The notes under the pieces are model-generated. The model was not told the origin of the DNA, did not search any database, and saw nothing but the letters and a program-made list of their open reading frames with translations. Of a stretch of DNA of 64,000 bases, positions 1 to 10,022 are shown piece after piece. Position 1 is the stretch's first letter. Each line of letters opens with the position of its first letter. The position numbers and the translations under genes are program-made. This stretch comes from Paenibacillus sp. FSL H7-0331 (GTDB lineage Bacteria; Bacillota; Bacilli; Paenibacillales; NBRC-103111). The stretch covers positions 231,595 to 295,594 of the forward strand of contig NZ_MRTH01000009.1 of NCBI RefSeq assembly GCF_001956045.1, in the 5' to 3' direction.

Positions 1-12
1 GGAAATGAAGAT

Positions 13-1335
13 ATGAAGAAATGGACCCAAGGTACTTTATTTTTATTGCTTGTCAGCTCGGTTCTTGTAGCAGGCTGCTCGAGTCGGACCGGACAAGCGG
101 GAGGAGAGGCGCCGAAAACGGAACCCCCAGCGAAAACAGAAGCAGCTAAACCGGCACCAAGCACCGGAGGGGCCAAATCCAAGCTTTCTGTATACAGCAC
201 CGTAAATGATCCACCGGTTCAAACGATTTACAGGGAAATTGGTGAAGCGTTCAAAAAAGAAAATCCAGACATAGATGTGGAGCTGCAGTTCCCAGGAACG
301 GAGTATGAGAATTTACTAAAGGTCAAAATGGCTGCTAACGATTTACCCGATGTGTTCGATACCCATGGCTGGGCTCAGATCCGATATGGTAAATATTTGG
401 CAGACCTTCGCGGAGAAGCCTGGGCTTCACAAATGACGGATACGATCAAAAATGTCGTGACGGATAAAGATGGCAAAGTGTACGCTCTCGTTATTAGTGA
501 AGCGAAGGACGGAATCGTGTACAATGCTGACCTTCTGAAGCAATACAGCATCCAACCACCCAAAACCTATGATGAACTGATGGCAGCAGCAGAGAAAATT
601 AAAACCGAGTCAAAGGGTGACGTCACACCGTTCTACTTCTCTGGAATCGATAACTGGATGATCGGCTCTTATTTGGATATTTTCTCGACTTCTGCGTTCA
701 TTAGTGCACCCAAAAATGATGCCGAAGCCCTGATGAACAATACCTTTGACTGGAACAAGTGGGCTGATCTGTCGCAAAAGCTGTTGGATCTTCAAAAGAA
801 GGGCTACCTCAATAAGGACGCGCTGACTGCCAAATACAGTGATATGCCCAAGCTGTTCGCTAACGGTAAGGTAGCTTTTGCTCTATCCGGCCCATCATTC
901 GCTGATGAAGTGAGTAAAGTAAATACCAATCTGAAAATGGGCTACATTCCGGTTCCTTCTATGGTAGCTGGAGATACTCCTAACTTCTCCGGTGGCGAAC
1001 GGAATACGATGGGGATTTTCAAGGATACCAAACGTATGGAAGAATCGAAGAAGCTGGTTGCGTTTTTTGCCAAAAAAGAGAACATGACCAAAATTGCGAA
1101 TTCAACCAAATTACCTCCTGGACTCAAGGGCGTCGAAGCCAATCATAATTTTTCCGCTTTTTATAAAGAGTTTGAGAACATTCGTGTATTCCCTTACTTT
1201 GACCGTGTCTATTTGCCCAATGGCATGTGGGATGTTATGTGTAAGCAAGGAACCGAGCTGCTGGCTGATCGGATAACCCCACAGCAGTTTGCCCAAAACA
1301 TGAAGCAGGAAGTTGAACGTCTACGCAAAAAATAA
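13..1335 (+). CDS. ABC importer sugar-binding lipoprotein
   Basis: Extracellular solute-binding protein (family 1, MalE/UgpB type) that captures a sugar outside the membrane for the two permeases that follow. It has a lipoprotein signal: a charged start, a hydrophobic stretch and an LVAGC lipobox with Cys22 as the predicted lipid anchor, then a low-complexity Pro/Ala/Lys/Thr linker to about residue 55. The mature part shows the usual family pattern, with an LPDVFD segment near residue 115 and a GKVAFALSG segment near residue 295. The 440-residue length is normal. It is first in a run of binding protein, two permeases, YesM kinase and YesN regulator, so the substrate probably also triggers the kinase. 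The substrate cannot be read from sequence. The upstream promoter lies outside the window. Confidence 0.93.
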   Translation: MKKWTQGTLFLLLVSSVLVAGCSSRTGQAGGEAPKTEPPAKTEAAKPAPSTGGAKSKLSVYSTVNDPPVQTIYREIGEAFKKENPDIDVELQFPGTEYENLLKVKMAANDLPDVFDTHGWAQIRYGKYLADLRGEAWASQMTDTIKNVVTDKDGKVYALVISEAKDGIVYNADLLKQYSIQPPKTYDELMAAAEKIKTESKGDVTPFYFSGIDNWMIGSYLDIFSTSAFISAPKNDAEALMNNTFDWNKWADLSQKLLDLQKKGYLNKDALTAKYSDMPKLFANGKVAFALSGPSFADEVSKVNTNLKMGYIPVPSMVAGDTPNFSGGERNTMGIFKDTKRMEESKKLVAFFAKKENMTKIANSTKLPPGLKGVEANHNFSAFYKEFENIRVFPYFDRVYLPNGMWDVMCKQGTELLADRITPQQFAQNMKQEVERLRKK

Positions 1336-1348
1336 GGAGAGCTTATGG

Positions 1349-1377
1349 ACAGGGGGCTCGCTCTAGCGGGCTCCCCA
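1349..1377 (+). promoter_or_regulatory. Intercistronic GC-rich hairpin after binding-protein gene
   Basis: An imperfect GC-rich inverted repeat (GGGGGCTCGC, loop TCTA, GCGGGCTCCCC) lies between the binding-protein stop and the first permease. No T-tract follows, so it looks more like an mRNA-protecting or attenuating hairpin than a full terminator. Similar hairpins follow other binding-protein genes here. Confidence 0.5.
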
Positions 1378-1408
1378 TTGCTCTTTCCAGGAGAGATTGG
1401 AGGACATC

Positions 1409-2365
1409 ATGCCAAGAACCACTTCAGAGCCAACAAGCCGGGATAACCTTTCGAGGCTGAAAACCACGGAGCAGCAAACTAATCGTTTGATCAAATGGAG
1501 CCGTTCGGCCTCCGTGCTTAATCTTATGTACATTCCAGCGTTAGCCTTGTTTAGTGTGTTCATCTTATACCCTTTTATAAAAGGGATTCAAATTTCATTT
1601 ACGAACTGGGATGGTTACTCACAGGAATATGGCTGGGTACAGGTGGATAATTATATACGGATGTTCAAGGATCCGATTATCGGGAATACAATCAAAAATA
1701 CGTTTATTTATGGTATAGGCAGCACATTTTTTCAAAACCTGGTAGGCTTGATGTACGCACTGCTGTTAAATCAAAGCATACGTATGCGCGGCTTGACGCG
1801 TACCATCATTTATTTGCCTGTCATCATCAGTCCGCTAATTATGGGGTATATTTGGTACTTCTTTTTCCAATATAACGGTGGAGCGCTTAATGATATTATT
1901 CTTTTATTTGCCAATGAACCGATCAACTTGCTTGCCAATGACAAAATCAACGTATGGTTGATTACCTTCGTTAACACATATCAGTATTTGGGGATCGCGA
2001 TGGTCATTTTTTTGGCAGGCTTACAAACCATACCGAAAGATTACTACGAAGCCGCTCAAATTGATGGTGCAACGAAGTTTTCCCAATTTATCCATGTGAC
2101 CTGGCCTTTACTTGCTCCATCTGTGACTATCAACATTGTTTTGAATCTGATAGGCGGCTTTAAGCTGTTTGATGTGGTCGTTTCCTTAACAGGCGGCGGT
2201 CCGGGTTATGCATCCGCATCGTTATCGACATTGATGTATCAGCTTTATTTTGCCAGACAGGATGCGGGTTATGCGGCAGCATTGGGTAACCTGATGTTTG
2301 TTATCATATCCATCATCAGTATCGGTTCGCTGTATTTCCTTCGTCGAAAGGAAGTGACATCATGA
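1409..2365 (+). CDS. ABC sugar permease, MalF/UgpA type
   Basis: Inner-membrane permease subunit of a carbohydrate ABC importer. It has about six hydrophobic segments and, near residue 214, the EAA loop (EAAQIDGA followed by a PLL segment) that docks the ATPase. The longest open frame begins at a TTG at 1397, but ATG 1409 has TTGGAGGA at good spacing and is preferred. The last codons overlap the next permease by 4 bp, which indicates translational coupling. It pairs with the binding protein at 13. The ATPase gene is not in this window. Confidence 0.92.
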   Translation: MPRTTSEPTSRDNLSRLKTTEQQTNRLIKWSRSASVLNLMYIPALALFSVFILYPFIKGIQISFTNWDGYSQEYGWVQVDNYIRMFKDPIIGNTIKNTFIYGIGSTFFQNLVGLMYALLLNQSIRMRGLTRTIIYLPVIISPLIMGYIWYFFFQYNGGALNDIILLFANEPINLLANDKINVWLITFVNTYQYLGIAMVIFLAGLQTIPKDYYEAAQIDGATKFSQFIHVTWPLLAPSVTINIVLNLIGGFKLFDVVVSLTGGGPGYASASLSTLMYQLYFARQDAGYAAALGNLMFVIISIISIGSLYFLRRKEVTS

Positions 2366-3177
2366 GTACGATATCGAAGCCTTTAAAATATATATCTATT
2401 CTGATCTGTTTGCTGCACATTCTTCCCTTTTATGTTCTGATCACAACATCCTTCAAAGCCGTGGATGATCCAAGCTCCAAGTGGATATTGCCCGGCTATC
2501 TATATCTCGATAATTTCTACAAAGCTTGGGAGCAGGCCCATTTGGGCAGCGCTTTTATGAATAATATGATCATCACCTTTGTGAGTGTACTCCTCGTTAT
2601 TATTCTTGGCGCTGCATCATCTTATCCACTTGCTCGCTATAAAACCAAATGGAATTCATTCATCTATACATTGTTTATTTCTGCGTTGATTGTTCCGCCG
2701 CTGACGATACTGGTCCCCCTATATAAGCTGTACGTGGATCTTCATGCCTTGAATACGTTATGGGGCATCGTACTGCTGCATGTAACTTTTAACCTGCCGA
2801 TCACGATTTTCCTGTACAGCGGATTCATTGGTACCATTCCAAGAGAGCTGGACGAAGCGGCGATGATTGACGGCTCCAGTCATCTGGGTCTTTTCTTCAG
2901 GATCATCTTGCCCTTACTCAAGCCGGTGACAGCTTCGGTTATTATTTTAACGGGAGTCGCGGTTTGGAATGACTATTCATTTTCTGTATTTTTTCTGCAA
3001 AAAACAGAGGTGCATACATTAACCGTTGCTCTCTCAGCCTTTTTTGGTCAATACAACAGCAACATCGGGTGGGTCGCTTCAGGTTCATTAATGGGTGCTG
3101 TTCCGATGACGATTCTGTACTTGTTTTTACAAAAATATTTTATACACGGGCTCTCTTCGGGGGCCATTAAGGGGTAA
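2362..3177 (+). CDS. ABC sugar permease, MalG/UgpE type
   Basis: Second membrane subunit of the importer, 271 residues with about six transmembrane segments. The EAA docking loop (DEAAMIDG) is near residue 165, followed by PLLKP. The C-terminus ends in the family-typical GLSSGAIKG pattern. The ATG overlaps the stop of the preceding permease. It is followed closely by the YesM-type kinase, giving the common Paenibacillus order of importer then two-component system. Confidence 0.92.
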   Translation: MSTISKPLKYISILICLLHILPFYVLITTSFKAVDDPSSKWILPGYLYLDNFYKAWEQAHLGSAFMNNMIITFVSVLLVIILGAASSYPLARYKTKWNSFIYTLFISALIVPPLTILVPLYKLYVDLHALNTLWGIVLLHVTFNLPITIFLYSGFIGTIPRELDEAAMIDGSSHLGLFFRIILPLLKPVTASVIILTGVAVWNDYSFSVFFLQKTEVHTLTVALSAFFGQYNSNIGWVASGSLMGAVPMTILYLFLQKYFIHGLSSGAIKG

Positions 3178-3258
3178 TGCATTTCGAATATACGGAGGGG
3201 TGGCTGATGACGTATAATGTTGGAAATGATATCGCTTCCAACAAAGGGGAATTTATCG

Positions 3259-4992
3259 ATGAGGCTTGCGTATTCCTTACGAATGAAATTGACGATGCTC
3301 TTCATCATATCGATCATTGTTCCGGTGCTAATCATTATCTGGGCTATGCCATCCTACTTTCACAGTCTGATTTCGGAGGATACCACGGCTTTGACAGAAG
3401 GGACTTTAACGACACTTTCCGGTAATTTGGAAACGTATCTTGAAGATTTGGAGCGATTAACGGTAGCTCCATACTGGAGCGCCGAAGTGATGCAAGCGCT
3501 GAAGGTAAAGGCAAGTGAAACGAGCGAGACCGAGCTCTATACGAAATACTTAACAGAAAAATCATTAACGGGGACGCTCCCCATTTTCCTGAAAAACACG
3601 AGAAAAGATATTTTAGGCACCATTCTTCTGCCTTTTGATGGCTCTGCCTATGTAACTTCATTAACGAATGCGAATGAAGCCACGGAGAACTTCCCTTTTA
3701 CGAAGCAGGATTGGTACAAGAAGGCGCTTGAAGCGGATGGAAGGGTCAGTTTTATTAGTGTGCATCCGCAGGATTATTTGAAGTACCGCACTACTACCCA
3801 AGTATTTTCGGTAGCACGACTCATTAAGGACCCGGATTCAAGCCAGCCGCTGGCTGTGATTATGGCTGATGCCGATACGGTGGTGCTGGAGCGAATTGTT
3901 CGTGATATCCGCTTTAATGTAAGCTCGATTATCGCTATTTATGATGATAACGAAAAATTGATTTATTCCACGCATCCTTTATCCAAAGAGTTGGAGGAGA
4001 AGGCGATTCTGGAAGGGCCGAATGGTCAAACCGTAGATTCCTATGTAGTCGTGTCCAAGCAAATATCAACGGCCAAATGGACGGTTGTTGTGCTGCTGTC
4101 CAATACAGAGCTTAAGGAAAAGGTGCGCTGGATGTACGCGGCGGGTGCTCTTTTTGCTGGAGGCGGTATCGTACTGACCTTATTGGTTTTCTTTGTCTTG
4201 TCGAGTGCAATCATTAAACCGTTCAAGGAAATGATTCTCGTTATGCGCCGGGTGCAGCGAGGAGATCTGAAAACCCGATTTTCTTTTCGTGGGAGGGATG
4301 AAATCTCGGAGCTGGGTGCCGCATTCAATACGATGATCGATCAGCTTGGTGATCTGATTGACAGTGAATATAAAGCCGTTTTAAGCAAACGCAATGCCGA
4401 ATATCGAGCGCTGCAATCGCAAATCCAGCCTCATTTTTTGTACAACACGTTGAATGGCTTTATTGGATTAAATCGGATGGGTGATCGCAAGCTGTTGGAA
4501 AAAGCGATCTTTTCCCTGAGCAGCATGCTGCGGTACATATTGGAGCATAACGATTGGACGACACTTGGAGAAGAACTGCAGTTTTTACGCCAATACGGCG
4601 AGCTTCAGCAAATTCGGTTCTCCGATAAGCTAACGGTTTATATTCAATCCGACGCAGATGTGCATGGGATCCGGCTGCCCAAGCTGCTGCTCCAGCCGCT
4701 TGTTGAAAATGCGATTATTCACGGAATCGAGCCGATGGATCGGCCCTGTCTGCTTAGAATTGAAAGCCATTGGCTGCGTGCAAGTGATCGTGAAATGCTG
4801 GAAATAGTGATTGCGGATAATGGAATGGGGTTCTTACAGGATAAGGTAAATGAGAAGGTGGATATCGGTATGGCCAATGTCAGAGAGCGACTTCATTTGG
4901 CCTATGAGCATGCGGAACTATCTATATACAGTAAGCCTCTTGAAGGAACGACGATAACCATTCATATTCCTGTTCAGGGGGGAACACTATGA
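3259..4992 (+). CDS. YesM-type sensor histidine kinase
   Basis: Membrane histidine kinase. It has a first transmembrane segment near residues 9-31, an extracellular Cache-like sensor region, a second segment near residue 300, HAMP, a His_kinase domain with phospho-acceptor His near residue 392 (QIQPHFLYNTLN) and a HATPase_c domain (VENAIIHG, then DNGMGF). The longest frame opens at ATG 3217. ATG 3259 is preferred because it has AAAGGGGA at about 9 nt and the product then starts with the usual basic residues before the first membrane segment. GGAGGGG at 3194 is best spaced for an ATG at 3207 that opens another frame, so the start remains uncertain. It probably signals to the regulator at 4989, whose gene overlaps its end by 4 bp. 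Confidence 0.9.
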   Translation: MRLAYSLRMKLTMLFIISIIVPVLIIIWAMPSYFHSLISEDTTALTEGTLTTLSGNLETYLEDLERLTVAPYWSAEVMQALKVKASETSETELYTKYLTEKSLTGTLPIFLKNTRKDILGTILLPFDGSAYVTSLTNANEATENFPFTKQDWYKKALEADGRVSFISVHPQDYLKYRTTTQVFSVARLIKDPDSSQPLAVIMADADTVVLERIVRDIRFNVSSIIAIYDDNEKLIYSTHPLSKELEEKAILEGPNGQTVDSYVVVSKQISTAKWTVVVLLSNTELKEKVRWMYAAGALFAGGGIVLTLLVFFVLSSAIIKPFKEMILVMRRVQRGDLKTRFSFRGRDEISELGAAFNTMIDQLGDLIDSEYKAVLSKRNAEYRALQSQIQPHFLYNTLNGFIGLNRMGDRKLLEKAIFSLSSMLRYILEHNDWTTLGEELQFLRQYGELQQIRFSDKLTVYIQSDADVHGIRLPKLLLQPLVENAIIHGIEPMDRPCLLRIESHWLRASDREMLEIVIADNGMGFLQDKVNEKVDIGMANVRERLHLAYEHAELSIYSKPLEGTTITIHIPVQGGTL

Positions 4993-6515
4993 GGATTGTC
5001 ATTGCTGACGATGAAAGCCTGGTCAGGATCAGCTTAACCAGCATGATCGTAGAAATGGAGGGGGCCTGGGAGCTAGCTGGAGAAGCCACGAATGGTGCGG
5101 AGCTGTTGGAGTTGATTAGGCGGGAAAAGCCCGATATCGTACTTGTCGATATTCGTATGCCCCTGCTGAACGGATTACAGGCAATGGAGAAGGGCTCGAT
5201 CATTTCGCCGAATACGTACTGGATTATCGTGTCTGGTTATTCAGATTTCTCCTATGTACAGGAGGCATTGAAACGTGGGGCGGTTGATTATCTACTCAAA
5301 CCAGTCAGTCCTCAGGATCTGGAGGAAGCCTTAATCAAATCCTCGCAGGAAAAGCAGAAACGACAGCTGCTGCTGGGTAAACGGTTTGAAAATGAGTTGG
5401 TTTCCCTCGTTCATGGATTAACGGATGTTCACATGCTACCCGATGACAGTATGATTCCGCACGTTCGGTTTCAAATTGTGATGATTTATAACGATGGCAG
5501 CCATTGCGATGTAGGAAAAATGGTTGGACGATCACCGTACTTAGATAAGCTTCGGTGCTCGATGGATGCCTATTCAGCTTCCGGGGTTTATGGAGTTTTC
5601 ATCCTGATGCCTATGGGAGGAGCCGCATTTATTACGGCATGGAATCAGGCAGATCACTGTAGATCGAACACATTGGTCCAGCAGCTGCTCACCAATCTGA
5701 AGGAAGCGGTTCATCAAGACGGGAACAACCGCATAGCGATTACCGCGATCTTTTCTGAGGAGTGTGAGAATTGTAACGTGCTGCTGGAGCGGCTTGACGA
5801 GCTGCAGGCTTGGGGCCCGCTGCGCGCCGTGAATGGAATTAATTGCTGCTCTTCTGCGGCTGAATTAGCCAAATTATCCTCCAAGGAGGGCGTAGAAGAG
5901 CTGGCAGCCATTCTGCTCAGGCTGAATCAATGCTATAAAGAGAAGGATTACATGACATATGCCAAAACGGTAATTGATTTGGAGCGTTGGTCCCATAAGC
6001 ATGAAGAAAGCTGTTTAAGCACCTTAAAGTCTGCAATCTGCGATTTCATCCACGTAGGTCTGGATTGCAAGCTGGATCATACACAAACTTTCTCACATTG
6101 GAAAGATGGCTTGAGTCGCCATGGCGAGCAGCTTCTCAGCAGTGGGGAAGGGATAGGCTGCTCGCTTGTGGATATGTCAATCGCCTATATTGAGCAAAAG
6201 TATATGCAGGATATTAGTATTACTCAGGTTGCCCAGGAGTTAAATGTAACACCCAATTATTTGAGCACATTGTTTCGCAAAAAAACAGGTACGACCTTTA
6301 TCAAATATGTCACCCATATCCGCATGCTCAAGTCGAAGGAATTGCTCGCCTTGCCCAATGCCCAGGTACAAAAGGTTTCCGAGCAAATGGGTTACCTCAG
6401 CACTCGGCACTTCACCAAGCTATTTAAAGAACATACGGGCTGTTATCCTTCCGATTATAGAAAACAGCTTCTGCAGCAAGAGACGCAGACGAAAGAGCAA
6501 ATTAAATCCTATTAA
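4989..6515 (+). CDS. YesN-type response regulator with AraC DNA-binding domain
   Basis: Response regulator partner of the YesM-type kinase at 3259. It has a REC domain at residues 1-115 with phosphorylatable Asp54 (VDIRMP) and the conserved Lys in LLKP, a long middle region of unknown fold, and a C-terminal AraC/XylS double helix-turn-helix over about the last 100 residues (ITQVAQELNV, then FTKLFKEHTGCYPSDYR). It likely activates the importer operon at its 5' side. The ATG overlaps the kinase stop. At 508 residues it is a normal YesN length. Confidence 0.93.
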   Translation: MRIVIADDESLVRISLTSMIVEMEGAWELAGEATNGAELLELIRREKPDIVLVDIRMPLLNGLQAMEKGSIISPNTYWIIVSGYSDFSYVQEALKRGAVDYLLKPVSPQDLEEALIKSSQEKQKRQLLLGKRFENELVSLVHGLTDVHMLPDDSMIPHVRFQIVMIYNDGSHCDVGKMVGRSPYLDKLRCSMDAYSASGVYGVFILMPMGGAAFITAWNQADHCRSNTLVQQLLTNLKEAVHQDGNNRIAITAIFSEECENCNVLLERLDELQAWGPLRAVNGINCCSSAAELAKLSSKEGVEELAAILLRLNQCYKEKDYMTYAKTVIDLERWSHKHEESCLSTLKSAICDFIHVGLDCKLDHTQTFSHWKDGLSRHGEQLLSSGEGIGCSLVDMSIAYIEQKYMQDISITQVAQELNVTPNYLSTLFRKKTGTTFIKYVTHIRMLKSKELLALPNAQVQKVSEQMGYLSTRHFTKLFKEHTGCYPSDYRKQLLQQETQTKEQIKSY

Positions 6516-6524
6516 TGGAATCCG

Positions 6525-6556
6525 GACTTATGCGCAGAGACGTATAAGTCTTTTTG
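6525..6556 (+). terminator. Rho-independent terminator after regulator
   Basis: GACTTATGCG and CGTATAAGTC pair (one G-T wobble) around a 6-nt loop, followed by TTTTTG. It closes the operon that starts upstream of the window. Confidence 0.8.
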
Positions 6557-6647
6557 TAATGATTGTGTACTACAAATTATGAAGTAGCTTTCACTCTGGA
6601 AATATTTAATAGCAATCACAGCCCCTTCCAGCGGGGTTAGCAAACCT

Positions 6648-7601
6648 TTGCATGATGTACTTAAACAAGCTAAATGTGTGTTAGAGGAGCTTGGCTACAG
6701 GGTTGTGGAAGGAAACACAATCTGGTCTCAGCATAAATGTGTCAGTGCTTCGAAGAAGGTTAGAGCGCAGGAACTGCAAAGCTTTTTACTAGATGAACAT
6801 GTGAGCGCTATCATTCCTCCTTGGGGTGGTGAATTTTTGATGGAAATTCTTCCGCTGCTGGATTGGGAACTGTTGAAGGCAACTGCGCCTAAGTGGATTC
6901 TTGGATATTCGGACATCAGTACATTTTTGTTTGCGTATACATTATTAACCGGATTTGCGACAGCACATGGAACGAACTATATCGATCTTCGCTCTGCTAC
7001 GCCAGGTGTTATCAGCTCGCGATGGGCAGCGGTCCTGGGTACTGGTGCCAATGAATCTGTCGAGCAAGTATCTTCAGATTTATACCAATCATCTTGGGAC
7101 TTCCCCAAACCGGGCTTTAATCTGGATACACCCACGGTATGGAAGATTCTTGGTAAGGAAGACGATCCAACCTACGAACAGCAGATGACTGGAAGATTAA
7201 TAGGCGGCTGTCTCGATACGATATCGATATTGATCGGTACTCGTTATGCACCTGTACAAGAGTTCTCACAGCAGTATTGCCATGAAACTGGAATGGTGTG
7301 GTATTTGGAAAGCTGTGAAATGAATGCCGCTGAGCTGTATCGGCATTTGTGGCAAATGAAGCATTGCGGTTGGTTTGAGAATACGAATGGAGTGCTTATC
7401 GGTAGACCAGCAGGCTATTCCCCTACACAAGACTTTGGATTGCAGGATGCGCTGCATCAAGTATTTGATGATTTGCATATACCTGTCATTTATGAGGTGG
7501 ATATTGGTCATGTGCCACCTCAGCTGACACTGGTAAATGGGGCTTTCACCTATGTATCCAGCAGAGCAGGGAAGGGAAGCATAACTATGTCCTATACTTG
7601 A
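6648..7601 (+). CDS. S66 LD-carboxypeptidase / MccF-like peptidase, start codon doubtful
   Basis: Serine peptidase of family S66, which trims muropeptide tetrapeptides or inactivates microcin-C-like nucleotide peptides. The nucleophile Ser88 sits in GYSDIS, the later Glu is in YLESCE, and the catalytic His is in the IGHVPPQLTL segment, so the catalytic set looks complete. The first ATG, GTG or TTG in frame is the TTG at 6648. The frame stays open upstream to 6588 and there encodes IAITAPSSGVSK, which is the conserved N-terminal strand of this family. No standard start precedes it, and a TAG lies at 6585. Either an ATA or ATC codon near 6609-6615 is used, or the start was lost and the gene is damaged. 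Its neighbours give no functional link. Confidence 0.75.
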   Translation: MHDVLKQAKCVLEELGYRVVEGNTIWSQHKCVSASKKVRAQELQSFLLDEHVSAIIPPWGGEFLMEILPLLDWELLKATAPKWILGYSDISTFLFAYTLLTGFATAHGTNYIDLRSATPGVISSRWAAVLGTGANESVEQVSSDLYQSSWDFPKPGFNLDTPTVWKILGKEDDPTYEQQMTGRLIGGCLDTISILIGTRYAPVQEFSQQYCHETGMVWYLESCEMNAAELYRHLWQMKHCGWFENTNGVLIGRPAGYSPTQDFGLQDALHQVFDDLHIPVIYEVDIGHVPPQLTLVNGAFTYVSSRAGKGSITMSYT

Positions 7602-7757
7602 TATCTACTAATTCGAGGGCAGCAGAATGGTGTCAAGAGTCTGTATTTTGAACAAAGTGGACGGTTTTTTAAATTCCTAACCCTCTCAAAATCTTTATAA
7701 TAGAATATATAGGAAAGCAACACATACTGCATACTACTTGTATAGGGGTTGAAATTC

Positions 7758-8657
7758 ATGACTAAGCTGTGGGAAAAGGACAATGTTGTCGGATACGTGT
7801 TTGCAGCTCCGTTTATACTCGGATTTCTCATTTTCACTTTATTTCCGATTGTATCTTCCTTGTATTATTCATTTACCGAATACAATTTAATGGAATCACC
7901 AACTTGGATCGGGCTCGGAAATTACGAGAAAATGTGGGATGACGATAAAATATGGAAGTCCCTGGAGGTCACCTTTACTTATGTATTTGCAAGTGTTCCG
8001 CTGCGACTGGGTTTTGCATTATTCGTAGCTATACTGCTTAATAAAGCAATCAGTGGTATTGGTGCTTACCGTTCTGCTTACTATCTTCCTTCCTTGATCG
8101 GTGGTAGTGTCGCGGTTTCGATTATGTGGATTCAGATTTTTGGCGATAAAGGGCTCTTGAATTCAATGCTTGGTGTCATTGGCATTCAATCAGATACCTC
8201 TTGGATCGGAAGCCCGGGAACTGCTTTGTGGACATTGATAGCGCTTTCAGTTTGGCAATTCGGTTCCTCGATGCTAATCTTTCTGGCAGGTCTAAAAAAT
8301 ATCCCGATTTCCTACTATGAAGCAGCGGGTGTGGACGGAGCGAATGCGGTTCACCGCTTTTTCAAAATCACATTGCCTTTGCTTAGCCCAATTGTATTGT
8401 TCAACCTGATCATGCAAACCATTGGCGCCTTTATGACCTTTACCCCGGCTTACATTATTTCAAGAGGTGAGGGCGGTCCGCTCGATAATACACTTTTATA
8501 TTCCCTGTATTTGTACCGAAGAGCTTTTGTATTTTTTGAAATGGGATATGCCTCCGCAATGGCATGGGTGATGCTCATTCTGATCGGCTTACTCGCTCTC
8601 GCTATTTTCAAATCATCTGTATATTGGGTTCACTACGAGTCGAAGGGAGACAAATAA
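7758..8657 (+). CDS. ABC sugar permease, MalF/UgpA type, no adjacent binding protein
   Basis: Membrane subunit of a carbohydrate importer with about six hydrophobic segments and an EAAGVDGA docking loop near residue 191. The longest frame starts at a TTG at 7749. ATG 7758 follows AGGGGTTG at suitable spacing and is preferred. The next permease starts 1 bp after its stop. Unusually for this window, no solute-binding protein gene lies before or after the pair; the upstream gene is an S66 peptidase. The pair may work with a binding protein encoded elsewhere. Confidence 0.9.
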   Translation: MTKLWEKDNVVGYVFAAPFILGFLIFTLFPIVSSLYYSFTEYNLMESPTWIGLGNYEKMWDDDKIWKSLEVTFTYVFASVPLRLGFALFVAILLNKAISGIGAYRSAYYLPSLIGGSVAVSIMWIQIFGDKGLLNSMLGVIGIQSDTSWIGSPGTALWTLIALSVWQFGSSMLIFLAGLKNIPISYYEAAGVDGANAVHRFFKITLPLLSPIVLFNLIMQTIGAFMTFTPAYIISRGEGGPLDNTLLYSLYLYRRAFVFFEMGYASAMAWVMLILIGLLALAIFKSSVYWVHYESKGDK

Positions 8658-8658
8658 C

Positions 8659-9501
8659 ATGACATCCAGCACAAGACAAGTAAAAGCAGTCCTTTATCAT
8701 GTATTCATTGGCGGATTGGCTCTTATTATGCTGTATCCCATCATATGGCTCGCAGCCAGCTCCCTTAAACCAAGTAGTGAAGTATTCTCAACAGCCTATA
8801 ACCTGATTCCAAGCAGTATTCAATGGGTCAACTATACATCCGGCTGGAAAGGTTTTGCCGGCAACACGTTCACCACGTTCTTTAAGAATTCGTTCATCAT
8901 CGTTATTTTGTCGACAATCGGTGCTGTTGTCTCCTCAGGCCTTGTCGCTTATGCACTTGCTAGAATTCCGTTTAAAGCCAGATCCTTCTGGTTCGCCTGC
9001 GTCATGTTCACTATGATGCTGCCGCACGATGTTACGGTTATCCCGCAATACGTTATGTTTGCAAAGCTGGAATGGTTAGGTTCCTTTAAACCTGTTATTG
9101 TACCGAGCTTTTTCGGGATGCCTTTCTTCATATTCCTGATCATGCAATTTATCCGTACGATTCCACCAGAAATGGATGAGGCCGCAAAGATGGACGGCTG
9201 TAACAAATATACGATCTTTTTCCGGATTATTGTGCCATTGATTGTTCCTGCATTGATGACATCTGCGATCTTCTCCTTCTATTGGAAATGGGACGATTTT
9301 ATCAATCCGTTGCTGTACTTGAACAAGCCTACCTTATATCCGGTTTCTCTAGCGCTGAAGCTGTTCCTCGATGGCGATTCGCTTAACAACTGGGGTGGTA
9401 TGTTCGCCATGTCGACACTGTCGCTCTTGCCGATACTGATCGTATTCTTTATTTTCCAAAAATTCATTGTTGAGGGTATTAGTACGAGTGGATTGAAGTA
9501 A
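8659..9501 (+). CDS. ABC sugar permease, MalG/UgpE type
   Basis: Second permease subunit, 280 residues with six predicted membrane segments. The EAA loop [10 protein letters not shown] is near residue 173 and a C-terminal EGISTSGLK tail matches the family. It partners the permease at 7758. Its stop codon is followed within a few bases by the 179-bp palindromic repeat, which probably forms the 3' end of the transcript. Confidence 0.9.
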   Translation: MTSSTRQVKAVLYHVFIGGLALIMLYPIIWLAASSLKPSSEVFSTAYNLIPSSIQWVNYTSGWKGFAGNTFTTFFKNSFIIVILSTIGAVVSSGLVAYALARIPFKARSFWFACVMFTMMLPHDVTVIPQYVMFAKLEWLGSFKPVIVPSFFGMPFFIFLIMQFIRTIPPEMDEAAKMDGCNKYTIFFRIIVPLIVPALMTSAIFSFYWKWDDFINPLLYLNKPTLYPVSLALKLFLDGDSLNNWGGMFAMSTLSLLPILIVFFIFQKFIVEGISTSGLK

Positions 9502-9503
9502 GG

Positions 9504-9682
9504 TAAAGCGGAGGTATGTTTGTGTGCGGGTGGCTGCGCGGCCATAGTGTTCTTACGATCGCTGTTGTTCACGGGTTTTCTCATTAGGTAAAAGATTAAT
9601 AGGTGAAAACCCGTGAACAAAGGCGAGCGCTACGCTTCTCCAGAACATTATGACCACTCCGCTTCGTACTTACCTCGCTTTA
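9504..9682 (+). repeat. 179-bp palindromic MITE-like repeat, copy 1
   Basis: The whole segment folds on itself. The central arms at 9565-9580 and 9605-9620 are perfect 16-bp inverted repeats around a 24-nt loop. The outer arms (TAAAGCG-AGGTA near 9504 and TACCTCGCTTTA ending at 9682) pair imperfectly. A copy of the same length lies at 27303-27481 with the same block order (CTGCGCGG on the left; ACAAAGG, GCTA-CGCTT, TCCAG and GACC-CTCCGCT on the right). It has no coding potential. Both copies sit directly after a gene's stop codon. It is likely a non-autonomous palindromic element or an RNA stem-loop. Confidence 0.75.
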
Positions 9683-9788
9683 AAGATTAGGGATAGAGGG
9701 CAAGTGCAAGTGCAAGGACAATATTTAGAGCAAATGCTGAGGGCAAGAGCAAACTGAAGTATTGGATTTAAGCATGAGAGGTATAATA

Positions 9789-9905
9789 ATGCCAACGTTG
9801 CAATTTGATGACAACGAAATTCGTGCAGTGATAGATAAAGTTGTAGAGCGTGATATTGAAAGCTACAGAAATGTGCCGCATAAGCGATTGCAGGGTTGGG
9901 GATAA
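9789..9905 (+). CDS. Small hypothetical protein, 38 aa
   Basis: A 38-codon frame starting MPTLQFDDNE and ending LQGWG, with GAGAGG about 8 nt before the ATG. It is hydrophilic and probably helical, with no membrane segment or recognised domain. It stands alone between the palindromic repeat and the sigY-like promoter, so it could be a genuine small protein or a remnant. Support is only the ribosome site and plausible composition. Confidence 0.35.
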   Translation: MPTLQFDDNEIRAVIDKVVERDIESYRNVPHKRLQGWG

Positions 9906-9967
9906 GGATTGGCATTGACTTTCCTGTCATCGCTGCTTGCACGTCAGGGTTGGTGAAATTCTACATG

Positions 9968-10016
9968 AAGAGGCTGAAGGCTGGAACATGCCGCGGCTTC
10001 TTTTTTTCTTTTTGGG
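9968..10016 (+). terminator. Possible terminator upstream of sigY-like operon
   Basis: An imperfect GC-rich inverted repeat (GAGGCTGAAGGC region against CCGCGGCTTC) is followed by a run of T residues just before the sigma-factor promoter. Pairing is imperfect, so confidence is low. It would insulate the operon from upstream transcription. Confidence 0.35.
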
Positions 10017-10022
10017 GGGCAG

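Noticed and set aside
3177..3425. 82-codon frame with a well-spaced GGAGGGG site at 3194
   Set aside because: It overlaps the kinase N-terminus in another frame, has no family pattern, and the kinase frame carries clear YesM features. I keep only the start ambiguity.
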